Shown: positions 1 to 7,621 of the stretch, in pieces
Layout: each line of letters begins with the position of its first letter
Position numbering within the stretch: position 1 is the first letter of the stretch
Assembly: GCA_027624625.1 (NCBI GenBank)
Contig: JAQBWH010000007.1
Coordinates: 1-62,192, forward strand
DNA length: 62,192 nt
Direction of reading: 5' to 3'
Source of the DNA: Verrucomicrobiota bacterium
Lineage (GTDB): Bacteria; Verrucomicrobiota; Verrucomicrobiia; Chthoniobacterales; JACTMZ01
Position numbers and translations under genes: made by a program
Notes under the pieces: generated by a model
Seen by the model: only the letters and a program-made list of their open reading frames with translations
Told to the model about the DNA's origin: nothing
The model's database searches: none

Positions 1-1
1 A

Positions 2-388
2 AAATCCCCGCGCAAGGTGGATGTCTTCCCGGGTTGCACCTACTGCGAACCGCAAGTGGCCAGCGTCGGTCTGACCGAACGGGCGGCGAAAGACAAAGGC
101 CTCAAATACAAAGTCGGCAAATTTCCTTTCATGGCCAGCGGCAAAGCGCTGGCGGTGGGCGAAAGCGAAGGCTTCGTCAAAATTATTTTCGGCGAACCGC
201 ACGGTGAGATCCTCGGTGCCCACATTCTTGGTGCCCACGCCACCGAGATGATCGCCGAGCTCGGCCTGGCCATCGAGATGGAAGCGACTCACGAGGAACT
301 TATCTCGACGATCCACGCGCACCCCACGCTGAGCGAGTCGATTCACGAAGCGGCCGAACAGTCACGCGGTCACGCCATCCACATCTGA
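2..388 (+). CDS. lpdA: Dihydrolipoyl dehydrogenase, C-terminal part (5' end outside window)
   Basis: This is the C-terminal dimerisation domain of the E3 flavoprotein that reoxidises dihydrolipoamide in 2-oxoacid dehydrogenase complexes with NAD+. The frame is open from the first bases of the window, so the gene starts to the left. The fragment shows the typical run PQVASVGLTE, then GFVKII and GAHILGAHATEMI. The active-site HxxxxE near the end appears as HAHPTLSE, where the His-Glu pair acts as the acid-base couple of the partner subunit. The FAD and NAD domains and the redox disulfide are not visible here. The sucA and sucB genes that could use this E3 lie about 54 kb away at 54954-58769. 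The family call is firm; which complex it serves is an inference. Confidence 0.93.
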   Translation, partial: KSPRKVDVFPGCTYCEPQVASVGLTERAAKDKGLKYKVGKFPFMASGKALAVGESEGFVKIIFGEPHGEILGAHILGAHATEMIAELGLAIEMEATHEELISTIHAHPTLSESIHEAAEQSRGHAIHI

Positions 389-493
389 ACATCGCCCGAA
401 GGGCCGAGACGGGCTGCTTTTCAGGCTGTGGCGAAAGGTGGGACCCGCCGTGCCTCAGCTAAAAGAGGCGGCCCGGTTTCTCCCTCCACACGG

Positions 494-1057
494 CTAAAAG
501 CCCTGCATCCGTTCTTGATTAAAAATAAGTCCGGACCTTGCCCCACGTCTCTGACGGATCCGGCGCGCTAAGACAAAGCAAAGCGAACACCCCAACGCGG
601 CACTGGAAGAACACGCCGCGGCGGAAAGAACAAGGTAAGTAAGCCGGCCTTGGTCCTGCATGGGGAGCATCACAGCGACCAACAAAATAGAGGTCCCCAA
701 ACCGCACGCTGCGGCCAGCCAAGTCGATTTTTTCCACACATTCTTCCATATGGCTCTAGGGTCGCATCCATAATGGGCCAGCAAACTGGTCATAAGTCCC
801 ACACTTAAGCCGGTCAAAATGCTGACGGTAAACAAATAAAAGGTGAAGTGGTTGCTCTGCCAGAGGGTCAGAGTGGCCGAGATATCTGCGAAGATAGATT
901 TTACCGTAAAATCCAAAAAAAGCTCACTGGTTGGAGAGTTGGTTTTGACCTCCGCAATGTGGTCGAATCCTCCCCCCACGTCCTCTACGCCGAGCGTCTG
1001 ACCAGAGCCAAGAACCAGCAAAAAACAGAAAATCGAAACGATGAGGCTATGTTTCAT
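494..1057 (-). CDS. Hypothetical exported or membrane protein
   Basis: A 187-residue protein starts with a signal-peptide-like stretch (MKHSLIVSIF and a hydrophobic core to about residue 22). Three further hydrophobic segments lie at about residues 70-92, 112-132 and 140-165. The C-terminus is short and basic (ARRIRQRRGAR). I recognise no family. It is probably a small inner-membrane protein with a periplasmic N-terminal loop. It stands alone: the upstream neighbour on the same strand (1382-2461) is more than 300 bases away. The base composition is a little less GC-rich than nearby housekeeping genes, which would fit an accessory gene. Confidence 0.55.
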   Translation of the reverse strand: MKHSLIVSIFCFLLVLGSGQTLGVEDVGGGFDHIAEVKTNSPTSELFLDFTVKSIFADISATLTLWQSNHFTFYLFTVSILTGLSVGLMTSLLAHYGCDPRAIWKNVWKKSTWLAAACGLGTSILLVAVMLPMQDQGRLTYLVLSAAACSSSAALGCSLCFVLARRIRQRRGARSGLIFNQERMQGF

Positions 1058-1381
1058 GATGATAAAAGATGAAAACTAGGATGGTCCGCCTTCTGGGCTT
1101 TTTGGCTCACCTCTAATCTAAAGCAAGCAACAAAATTTTCCCATTGTGATCCATAGGATGGAAGCGTCACGGGACAGACGGCAGTCAAAAAGTGACAAGC
1201 GGTTGTTTATGAGATGAATGGATGGCTCCGTCCGTAGTCCTTGCTCGCCATTTTGGGGATGGATTTGAGTAAGCCCAAGATCATTCCCGCGACACCATAC
1301 CACCCCGTATGGATTCGATCCGCCTTTGAACAAAACCGTTGCTGCTTTATCGGTTTGGACCGCCGACATAGTGGGCTCAGC
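1058..1381. other. Intergenic stretch without a supported gene
   Basis: These 324 bases lie between the ends of two minus-strand genes. Short overlapping open frames exist on the minus strand (for example to 1455 and 1369), but they have no recognisable domain, run into the 3' end of the neighbouring reductase gene, and look like chance frames. The DNA is less GC-rich than the genes. It presumably carries the promoter of the 494-1057 gene, but I could not identify convincing -35 and -10 boxes. Confidence 0.5.
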
Positions 1382-2461
1382 TCATCCGTCAATTGCCGGA
1401 TAATCCGTATACCCCTTAGCACCGGCCGTGTAAAATGTCGACTGGTTCGGCGCATTCAACCCCGCCCCCGTCTTGACCCGTGCCGGCAAATCCGGGTTGG
1501 CCAAAAACGGGGTCCCGAATGCCACGGCATCGAGTTTCTTCTCGGCAATGGCCTCGGCCGCTTCCTGCGGTGTGTAACCCATATTCCCCACGAGCACTCC
1601 ACGATACGCCGCCCTTGCCGCGGTAATCACATCGCCACTTTGTTCACCGAAAAAGTCCGCCCGCATGACATGCCAGTAAGCCAGGCCGTATCCGCTCAGT
1701 TTCGACCCCAGCCAAGTGACCAACCCGAGGGGATCGCTATCTTTCATGCTGTTGAAGCCGTTCAGTGGCGAATTGCGCACTCCCACCCGGTCCGCTCCCC
1801 ACACGCTGGCAACGGCCTCGATCACCTCGAGCAAGAGGCGTGCCCGGTTCGGCAACGAACCCCCATAGGGCCCTGTCCGTTTGTTTGCCCCGTCCCGCAG
1901 AAACTCATCGAGCAAATACCCGTTGGCCCCGTGCACTTCCACTCCATCAAAGCCCGCGGCCTTCGCATTCTGCGCCGCCATCTTAAATCCCGCGACGATC
2001 CCTGGAATTTCCTCGTCCGACAATTCACGCGGCACCACATACGGCTTCTTTCCTTCCGGTGTATGCACCACGTCATTAGTAATAGCCAGCGCGCTCGGCG
2101 CCACCGGCTGCGCCCCATTGTTAAAAAACGGATGGCACGCCCTTCCTCCATGCCAGATCTGCAGGAAAATCCGGCCATCAGCATCGTGCACCATGTCTGT
2201 CACGCGCTGCCAACCCGCCACCTGCGCCTCATTATAAATGCCCGGCTCCGCGTAAAAGGCAGAATTTCCCCTCATGGCCATCGTCGCTTCGGCAATGATC
2301 AATCCCGCCGTGGCCCGCTGCCCGTAATATTCCGCCATAAGCACGCCCGGCACGTGACCGGCCTCGGCACGACACCGGGTGAGGGGAGCCATAAAAACGC
2401 GGTTGGGGGCTTCTAGAGCACCCACGTGCAACGGCTCGAAAAGAGGAAACAGAGAACTCAT
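1382..2461 (-). CDS. Old Yellow Enzyme family NAD(P)H-dependent alkene reductase
   Basis: This is an FMN-dependent ene-reductase of the OYE/NemA type. The family reduces activated C=C bonds in enones, maleimides or nitro compounds with NAD(P)H. The 359 residues form one TIM barrel of normal family length. Visible motifs are NRVFMAPLTR near residue 20, QIWHGGR at 101-107, and the substrate-binding His-Asn pair in HGANGY at 177-182. These are followed by the family signature with YGGSLPNRARLLLEV and the phosphate-binding end GTPFLANPDL. I chose the ATG at 2461 rather than a TTG one codon upstream. It is cytosolic and stands alone. The physiological substrate cannot be told from sequence; OYE paralogues often act in detoxification. 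Confidence 0.93.
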   Translation of the reverse strand: MSSLFPLFEPLHVGALEAPNRVFMAPLTRCRAEAGHVPGVLMAEYYGQRATAGLIIAEATMAMRGNSAFYAEPGIYNEAQVAGWQRVTDMVHDADGRIFLQIWHGGRACHPFFNNGAQPVAPSALAITNDVVHTPEGKKPYVVPRELSDEEIPGIVAGFKMAAQNAKAAGFDGVEVHGANGYLLDEFLRDGANKRTGPYGGSLPNRARLLLEVIEAVASVWGADRVGVRNSPLNGFNSMKDSDPLGLVTWLGSKLSGYGLAYWHVMRADFFGEQSGDVITAARAAYRGVLVGNMGYTPQEAAEAIAEKKLDAVAFGTPFLANPDLPARVKTGAGLNAPNQSTFYTAGAKGYTDYPAIDG

Positions 2462-2886
2462 CAAAAGACTACTTTAGTGTTACGTCCACCAACCCTTCAA
2501 TATGTTTGACGCTGCATCCTGGGGTTTCAGCGACAAGCAAACATTTGTTGTTCACAACCTTTGAGGATGGGGATTCTTTAGAGCCCAAATAAACTATCAA
2601 TCATAAGGATGTGAACAACCCGGATGATTTCTGCTCCACGCCCGAGCAATGCACGTTCCACGCCGATTGATTGCTGTGAAGAAATGTTAATACCCGGATT
2701 GCAACCTCCGAGGAACAACGTGGAACATCGGGTTGCTCACATGACAGGCAGCTTGTCCACATTCTGCGGACAAAGTTGTCGCCATTGTAAACGACCAATC
2801 ATGTTCCGGCCCCGATGGGCAATGAATGAATATTTCAACGGCCTCGATTTGCGCTGCACCCTGAAGTAATTTAGCTTTTCGATCGG
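2462..2886. other. Intergenic stretch, divergent promoter region
   Basis: These 425 bases separate the divergent reductase (minus) and cyclophilin (plus) genes and should hold both promoters. The composition is more AT-rich than the flanking genes. Short open frames on both strands have no recognisable domains. I see no tRNA, repeat array or clear riboswitch. Confidence 0.5.
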
Positions 2887-3690
2887 ATGAAATCCCGAGT
2901 GCTCACCATAGGATGGCTCCTCTTCAATACCATTCCGGTTTGCGCGGGTCCCCCTGTCGCGCGCTTTCATTCGGTCCTGGGCAACTTTGATGTCCTGCTT
3001 GATCCCGTGGCTGCACCGCGGTCCGTCGAGAATTTTAGCGCCTATGCCAATCGCGGCGCCTACGACGCCAGCGTCATCCACCGAAGCACGACCTACAATC
3101 CTCTCGATATTCAAATCGTGCAGGGCGGGGGCTTCGCACTTGTTAGCAATACTCTCTCGCCCATCCCCAGTGATCCGCCGATCCTGTTGGAAGCTGGAAG
3201 GGCTAATGCTCTCGGTACGCTTGCCATGGCCCGGACATCTGCTCCTGATAGCGCCACGAGCCAATGGTTTTTCAATGTTAGCGGCAATCCGGTTCTCGAC
3301 TTCAACTACGCCGTATTTGGAAGCGTCTTGGGTGCAGGACAAAATGTCATTGAGGCCATTGGCGCGGTCCCGGTTTACGACGCTTCGATAGCATTGGGGC
3401 CGGTTTACGGCCAATTGCCTTTGCTTGCCGATTCCATATCCATCGATTCACTTGTCCTCATTAACAAGATCCGCGTGGAACCCTTCATGATCACAAGTTT
3501 GACCCACACTTCCGCAGCGATAGAAATTCGTTGGACAGCACTCTCAACCAATTCCCCGGTGCGTGTGGAGCGGAGGGAAAATCTCGGGCACGGATCTTGG
3601 ACCATCGTTTCTTCCAATAACACGGACGGTATTTTTCGCGATACCAACGCGCCGACCGGCCATGCTTTCTATCGTTTAGTGATCGAATAG
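2887..3690 (+). CDS. Secreted cyclophilin-type peptidyl-prolyl isomerase
   Basis: An exported PPIase that would help folding in the periplasm or at the cell surface. Residues 1-20 are a signal peptide ending CAG. The cyclophilin domain covers roughly residues 25-195. It keeps the catalytic HR pair (65-66), the QGGG run, and the core AMARTSAPDSATSQWFFN at about 114-131, followed by FNYAVFGSVLGAG. About 70 residues at the C-terminus are outside the fold and look like a small beta domain (VRVERRENLGHGSW and after). Such added C-terminal domains occur in verrucomicrobial and planctomycete secreted cyclophilins. Insertions between the catalytic Arg and QGGG make it a divergent member, and activity is not certain. 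Confidence 0.85.
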   Translation: MKSRVLTIGWLLFNTIPVCAGPPVARFHSVLGNFDVLLDPVAAPRSVENFSAYANRGAYDASVIHRSTTYNPLDIQIVQGGGFALVSNTLSPIPSDPPILLEAGRANALGTLAMARTSAPDSATSQWFFNVSGNPVLDFNYAVFGSVLGAGQNVIEAIGAVPVYDASIALGPVYGQLPLLADSISIDSLVLINKIRVEPFMITSLTHTSAAIEIRWTALSTNSPVRVERRENLGHGSWTIVSSNNTDGIFRDTNAPTGHAFYRLVIE

Positions 3691-3708
3691 CTGCTGCTGC
3701 TCCGCCTT

Positions 3709-3942
3709 TTATTTCCAAGATTTGATCAAGGCTTTGGCCTTGGTCTCATTGGCGTTCATGATGAGATCCCGCCGTTTGCGCGCTTCGCGCACATGGTTGG
3801 TGCGGAGAGAGAACCTGACCCGTTTGGCCGGGCCAGTCCGGCGCTCGAGACTCAAGTGGCACCACCAGGTTCCGTTGTTGTCCCAGATGTGATGATTGGC
3901 CCCGTAGCGGCGATCCGGCAACTCGACAATTTTGTTCTTCAT
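3709..3942 (-). CDS. Small basic protein resembling an integrase arm-binding domain
   Basis: A 77-residue basic protein. Its centre (NGTWWCHLSLERR, then RVRFSLRTNHVREARKRRDLIM) resembles the N-terminal three-stranded arm-type DNA-binding domain of tyrosine recombinases. That domain usually has a GxWW strand, a short hairpin with Arg/Lys, and SLxTxxxxEAxxRRD. No catalytic domain follows, so it is either a free-standing small DNA-binding protein or the remnant of an integrase. It is convergent with the cyclophilin gene (18-base gap) and lies about 300 bases from tRNA-Arg(CCG), a common integration target. I am moderately sure it is a gene; the function is inferred. Confidence 0.5.
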   Translation of the reverse strand: MKNKIVELPDRRYGANHHIWDNNGTWWCHLSLERRTGPAKRVRFSLRTNHVREARKRRDLIMNANETKAKALIKSWK

Positions 3943-4050
3943 AAAGGAAATTCATCTTGCCTCGTAACCGGGAGGAAAGCAACCCCTATGACATCTTCCA
4001 CCTGCGGCAACACCATTTGACAAGTCGCCCGGCCCACCTACGTTTTCCTT

Positions 4051-4254
4051 ATGATTCAAACCCTTGAAGCGGAGATCGACGAAACAGGCTCTGTGCGTTT
4101 CAACCAACCGGTCCACCTTGACCGTAAATACCGTGTGATCGTCATGGTGATGTCAGACGAGCCGGCTGGAACCACCGAGGATACCTCGGGGGGCTGGGAC
4201 CGTCCTTACGTGGAGCATCCTTACCGCGCCTTGCCCTTGGTGGACTATTCGTAA
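4051..4254 (+). CDS. Small hypothetical protein, AbrB/VapB-antitoxin-like N-terminus
   Basis: A 67-residue acidic protein beginning MIQTLEAEIDETGSVRFNQP, followed by a hydrophobic strand (YRVIVMVM) and an acidic tail. The start resembles small antitoxin-type proteins with a swapped-hairpin fold (xVEAxIDxxGxVRLxxP). No PIN-domain or RelE-like toxin gene lies beside it. A perfect TTGACA sits at 4017-4022, but I see no good -10 at the right distance and no Shine-Dalgarno. The stop codon lies 3 bases from the 3' end of the oppositely oriented tRNA-Arg gene. It could be an orphan antitoxin left from a mobile element. Confidence 0.5.
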   Translation: MIQTLEAEIDETGSVRFNQPVHLDRKYRVIVMVMSDEPAGTTEDTSGGWDRPYVEHPYRALPLVDYS

Positions 4255-4257
4255 GCG

Positions 4258-4331
4258 TGCACCCGGCGGGGGTCGAACCCACAACCTCTGGCTTCGGAGG
4301 CCAGCGCTCTATCCAGTTGAGCTACGAGTGC
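4258..4331 (-). tRNA. tRNA-Arg(CCG)
   Basis: A full cloverleaf on the minus strand: acceptor stem GCACTCG/CGGGTGC (one T-G wobble), D-stem GCTC/GAGC, anticodon stem CTGGC/GCCAG around loop CTCCGAA, variable loop AGGTT, and T-arm GTGGG-TTCGACC-CCCGC. The discriminator base is A and CCA is not encoded. Anticodon CCG reads the CGG codon, so the product is tRNA-Arg, which suits a GC-rich genome. Confidence 0.95.
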
Positions 4332-4344
4332 TTGGTGAAGAGGC

Positions 4345-4373
4345 AATAAAGCGCACTCGGGGCGTGGGCTCAA
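4345..4373 (-). promoter_or_regulatory. Possible sigma70-type promoter of tRNA-Arg
   Basis: On the minus strand TTGAGC (4368-4373) and TTTATT (4345-4350) are 17 bases apart. Each matches 4 of 6 consensus positions. The -10 box ends about 13 bases before the tRNA 5' end, which fits a short leader removed by RNase P. Confidence 0.4.
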
Positions 4374-4463
4374 GCGGGAAGGGGTCCATGAGGGATGAGT
4401 TTGCGACTTGAGGCAAGGGGTGGGTCTTGTGTGGTGGCGGACAGACGGATAGAAAAGACGGTC

Positions 4464-5030
4464 ATGGCGGATATTGTTTATTTTGATCTCGAGACACAGC
4501 GAACGGCGAATGATGCGGGGGGCTGGGACAAAAAAGCGGCCATGGGTATGACGGTGGGTGCCACCTACAGCTCGGGCACGGGGAAATATGCGGTTTACGG
4601 CGAGGAACGGGTGCACGAATTGGTCGGGCAATTGCAGCGCGCCGACCTTGTCGTCGGGTTCAACTTGATCAATTTCGATTACGAGGTGCTAATGGGCTAT
4701 ACGGTGATTGATCTGGCCCACAGCGTTCCGACCCTCGATCTGATGGTTTCGCTGGAGGAAAAAATCGGTCACCGCATCGGGTTGGATGCCGTGTCCCAGT
4801 CGACGCTGGGTTGCGGGAAGACGGCGGACGGACTCGATGCCATCAAGTGGTGGCGGCAGGGCCGCAAACTTGATGTGGCCCGCTACTGTTGCTTCGATGT
4901 CAAGGTGACGCGCTTGGTCCACGAATACGGCATGTCCCACGGCGAGGTCTTTTATCATGACCGGTTGGGACGCAAGCGTTGCGTTGCGGTGGAATGGGGT
5001 GTGCCGGTTAGGGAGCGTGTCGTGGCATGA
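4464..5030 (+). CDS. DEDDy-type 3'-5' exonuclease-like protein
   Basis: An RNase H-fold protein of about 188 residues with all three exonuclease motifs of the DEDDy group. Exo I is DLETQ right at the N-terminus, Exo II is VVGFNLINFDYEVL, and Exo III is YCCFDVKVT, which gives Y-x3-D. These supply four acidic residues for two-metal catalysis. I chose ATG 4464 (MADIVYFDLETQ) because the longer frame adds an unlikely N-terminus. The family is close to YprB-like domains that often accompany helicases, but none is present here. The stop overlaps the start of the next TPR gene (ATGA at 5027), so the two are probably co-translated. The substrate (DNA or RNA) is unknown. Confidence 0.75.
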   Translation: MADIVYFDLETQRTANDAGGWDKKAAMGMTVGATYSSGTGKYAVYGEERVHELVGQLQRADLVVGFNLINFDYEVLMGYTVIDLAHSVPTLDLMVSLEEKIGHRIGLDAVSQSTLGCGKTADGLDAIKWWRQGRKLDVARYCCFDVKVTRLVHEYGMSHGEVFYHDRLGRKRCVAVEWGVPVRERVVA

Positions 5031-6295
5031 TTCAACCGCTAAAAAATACCCCGTCGATTTGGTCCCTGTGCTGGGTGGATTTGTCCGAGCCGTTGCCGGT
5101 AGAGGAGGATTTTTACTTGCCGACTATTCTCCTGTTGGTTGGTCCTTCTTTTGAGCCCCTCGTCCCACCGGCTATCTTCCACGAGTTGGACCAGGTGGAA
5201 GCGGAGGAATGGGTGGCCCATCATTTCGACGACCTCGGTGTGCCGGACCAATTGTTGGTCTGGAAGGCTCCAGAGTGGGTTTTGGAGGAGTGGAAATATT
5301 TCGGACGAGACTGGAAAACGAAAGTGAAGCTGGTCAATCCCCCCCCGCACGAAGCCAGGCTGCAGTCCGAGTTGGCCGGCTTGCGAGGAGACAATCCCCG
5401 CGTACCCGCCCTGCCGAAGTCGGCGCTGGCCGAAGGGCTGGTCCGTAATGTGACCCGCTTGCGTTCGCCGGGTAAACGGTGTTCCACTTTGGAGAAAGCG
5501 GCCGAGATCGATCCTGCCTGCACCGCGGCGCTGGTCGAACTCGCGGAGATGGAATTTCAGGCCGGGCAATACGAGAAGAGTTTGGGCCTGTTCGCGCAGA
5601 TCGAAGAAATCGAGCGCCCCTTGCTGCGGCGGCCCGGCGTCCGGTGGTGGACCGACCGGACGACACGGCCTATGTTGCGGTCTCTCTTTGGCACGATGCT
5701 CTGCCAGTGGCACCTTGGTCGTGCCGCCGAGGCGGCCGAGACGGGCCAGCACTTGTTGGAAATTGATCCGGACGACCACACGGGCGCGCGTTTTTATGTC
5801 CCGCTCCTCTTTTTGCTGGCCGGCGAGAACGAGGAGGTGTCTTTGTTTTTCCGGCATTACGCCGTGCGCTATCCGGGAGATATGCCGCACGCCTGGCTGA
5901 GTTTCGCCTGGGGGCTCAGTCTTTGTCTCGAAGGCGACGACCAGGGGGCACGGCAAAAATACCGCGAGGGCATCATGGCCAATATTCATATTGCGCCTCG
6001 CCTGCTCGGGGGACGGCCATCACCAGAAGATATTTACCATCCCAGTGAGCGCGAAGAACCGCACTCGGCGGTGGAATTTTCGGGGTCGTTTGGCGGGCTC
6101 TGGGATCGCGAGGCGGCGGCCCTCCGTGTGCTGCGCGAGACGCACGAGGAAATGGGCCCGGTATTAGGTGAGCTGATTAGGCGGCGGCGGGCTTTGGTCG
6201 ACCTGATGGACCAACGTTACGATCCGGATTATCGGGCAAACTGGACTCGCATGGTGGAGGAGGAGGAGGCGTTCGTCAAAAAGGCCCTCGAATAG
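5027..6295 (+). CDS. TPR-repeat protein
   Basis: A 422-residue cytosolic protein. The first 130 residues form an acidic domain I do not recognise (PAIFHELDQVEAEEWVAHHF). Residues about 150-320 hold degenerate tetratricopeptide repeats (AALVELAEMEFQAGQYEKSL; then LFGTMLCQWHLGRAAEAAE; then AWLSFAWGLSLCLEGDDQGA). The C-terminus is a charged helix (MVEEEEAFVKKALE). There is no signal peptide. The start overlaps the exonuclease stop by four bases, which suggests a functional pair in which the TPR protein may recruit or regulate the nuclease. That link is inferred from the overlap only. Confidence 0.8.
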   Translation: MIQPLKNTPSIWSLCWVDLSEPLPVEEDFYLPTILLLVGPSFEPLVPPAIFHELDQVEAEEWVAHHFDDLGVPDQLLVWKAPEWVLEEWKYFGRDWKTKVKLVNPPPHEARLQSELAGLRGDNPRVPALPKSALAEGLVRNVTRLRSPGKRCSTLEKAAEIDPACTAALVELAEMEFQAGQYEKSLGLFAQIEEIERPLLRRPGVRWWTDRTTRPMLRSLFGTMLCQWHLGRAAEAAETGQHLLEIDPDDHTGARFYVPLLFLLAGENEEVSLFFRHYAVRYPGDMPHAWLSFAWGLSLCLEGDDQGARQKYREGIMANIHIAPRLLGGRPSPEDIYHPSEREEPHSAVEFSGSFGGLWDREAAALRVLRETHEEMGPVLGELIRRRRALVDLMDQRYDPDYRANWTRMVEEEEAFVKKALE

Positions 6296-6311
6296 TTCCT
6301 TGGGGAAAGAT

Positions 6312-6935
6312 TCACATCGAGGTCGAGACGGGAGGGGTAATCGTTTCGGGAGCAGGTAGCTTCTTGAGAGCCGGGGCGGACGGTGCCGCATCGGGTAGGG
6401 GGATCTTGGTTGGTACGCGCGCCGGCTCGTCCACCGGGGTGGGAATGAGTTCGGGCAGCGGTTCAAGCGGTACATCTTCGGGCATAATGTCCAGATTGGG
6501 ATCGGGCAGGGCGATATTACTGAAGATTTCTTCGTCGTAGTTTTGTGCCCCACTTTGCACGCGACCGGAACCACTGTTCCGCGATACCCCATCGGCGGCG
6601 GCCGAACGGAGTCCGCGTTTTCGAGGAGGTTCGGGTGGTGCCGGCTTCAGATCTTCATTGGCCATGTAACCGACCTGGCCGTCTTCCAACTGCACGCGAC
6701 TGTAGCCGAATTCTTTGCCCTGCAGCATGACAAGCTTCCCGTTGCGCAGGCTGAGATCGGCACCCCCGGCCTGTTGCGGGCCAAGACGGAAAAATTGGGC
6801 GTACTCGGTGCTGACCACCATGTTGCCGACGAAATTAGGCGACGGCTCAAGGGGAAGGGTTTCGCAGCCCGTGACAGAAAGAATGAGAGCGAGGACGGCG
6901 GCGGCCAGAACGGAAGGGCGCGTCTTTTTCGACAT
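6312..6935 (-). CDS. Lipoprotein with SH3-like domain and Pro-rich tail
   Basis: An envelope lipoprotein of 207 residues. The signal peptide ends at the lipobox SVTGC (Cys about residue 24). Residues about 35-100 look like a bacterial SH3-type beta barrel (MVVSTEYAQFFRL; KLVMLQGKEFGYSRVQLEDGQVGYMANEDL), a fold often used to bind cell-wall peptides. The remaining 100 residues are Pro-, Glu- and Ala-rich and probably disordered, long enough to span the periplasm. It is divergent from an NlpC/P60 hydrolase gene (7028) across 92 bases, so both may serve in wall remodelling. The exact ligand is unknown. Confidence 0.75.
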   Translation of the reverse strand: MSKKTRPSVLAAAVLALILSVTGCETLPLEPSPNFVGNMVVSTEYAQFFRLGPQQAGGADLSLRNGKLVMLQGKEFGYSRVQLEDGQVGYMANEDLKPAPPEPPRKRGLRSAAADGVSRNSGSGRVQSGAQNYDEEIFSNIALPDPNLDIMPEDVPLEPLPELIPTPVDEPARVPTKIPLPDAAPSAPALKKLPAPETITPPVSTSM

Positions 6936-7027
6936 CGGCAGGGATCTTTAGCACAGGAGCGCACCTGCCGCGAAGGCGATTCGCGGTCTGGTCGACAAAT
7001 CGTCCATCTGTTCCTATAGAAGAGCTG

Positions 7028-7597
7028 ATGTTCCCCGCCCTGATCCCCGCGCTATTCCTGCTGCTTTTGTCGGCCACGGGGATCCGGGCCGACCGGAGCC
7101 TGACCGCCGAGGCTTTTGCTCTCAAGGAACAAGGGATCGGCTATGGAGGAGCGTTTGTCCCGCCCGGGGAAAAATCGGCTTGGGCCATGGACTGTTCGAA
7201 CACCGCCCGTTATCTGCTGCGACAGACGCGCGGGGTCGAACTGCCGCGCACGGCGTCTGAGCAATACAACTTCGTACGCACGCGGGGAAAGTTGAAGCGA
7301 GTGGGCGGATTCTTCGGCGGTGTGCCGGACACCAAATGGTGGGCCAAGCGGTTGCAGCCGGGGGATTTGCTTTTTTGGGAGCACACCTATAAGCCGCGAC
7401 GCAACCCTCCCGTCACCCACGTCATGGTCTATCTCGGACGCGGGGCACGCGGCGAATTGCTCATGGCTGGTTCGCAAAGCTCGCGCGGGGTCGGGGTCTA
7501 CAAATTGCAACCCCGTGTTGTCTACGGCGGCCATGGGGGATTTTTCGGACTCTTCAAAAAGAAGGGCCGGCTCATCGCCTATGGCCGGCTGCGTTAG
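7028..7597 (+). CDS. Exported NlpC/P60-family cysteine peptidase
   Basis: A periplasmic papain-like hydrolase of 189 residues. Members usually cut D-Glu-meso-DAP bonds in peptidoglycan stems. A signal peptide covers residues 1-21 (to RAD). The catalytic Cys is C56 in MDCSNTARYLL, and the catalytic His is H131 in THVMVYLG after the PGDLLFW strand at about 111-117. That order and spacing match NlpC/P60. The motif MDCSN replaces the more common DCSGL, so it is a divergent subfamily. An SH3-like lipoprotein gene is divergently placed upstream. Exported hydrolase is well supported; the substrate is inferred from the family. Confidence 0.85.
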   Translation: MFPALIPALFLLLLSATGIRADRSLTAEAFALKEQGIGYGGAFVPPGEKSAWAMDCSNTARYLLRQTRGVELPRTASEQYNFVRTRGKLKRVGGFFGGVPDTKWWAKRLQPGDLLFWEHTYKPRRNPPVTHVMVYLGRGARGELLMAGSQSSRGVGVYKLQPRVVYGGHGGFFGLFKKKGRLIAYGRLR

Positions 7598-7621
7598 TGG
7601 CCGGGACTCCCGGCTGGCTGC

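Noticed and set aside
389..493. Possible stem between GACCCGCC and GGCGGCCC after lpdA
   Set aside because: Imperfect pairing with a long loop and no T-run on either side.
1118..1455. Overlapping minus-strand open frames, one with a hydrophobic end (GVAGMILGLLK)
   Set aside because: They run into the 3' end of the reductase gene, have no recognisable domain and no consistent start; they look like chance frames.
4017..4044. TTGACA followed by TACGTT before the small antitoxin-like gene
   Set aside because: The -35 is perfect, but the -10 matches only three bases at 16-base spacing, so it is not listed as a promoter.
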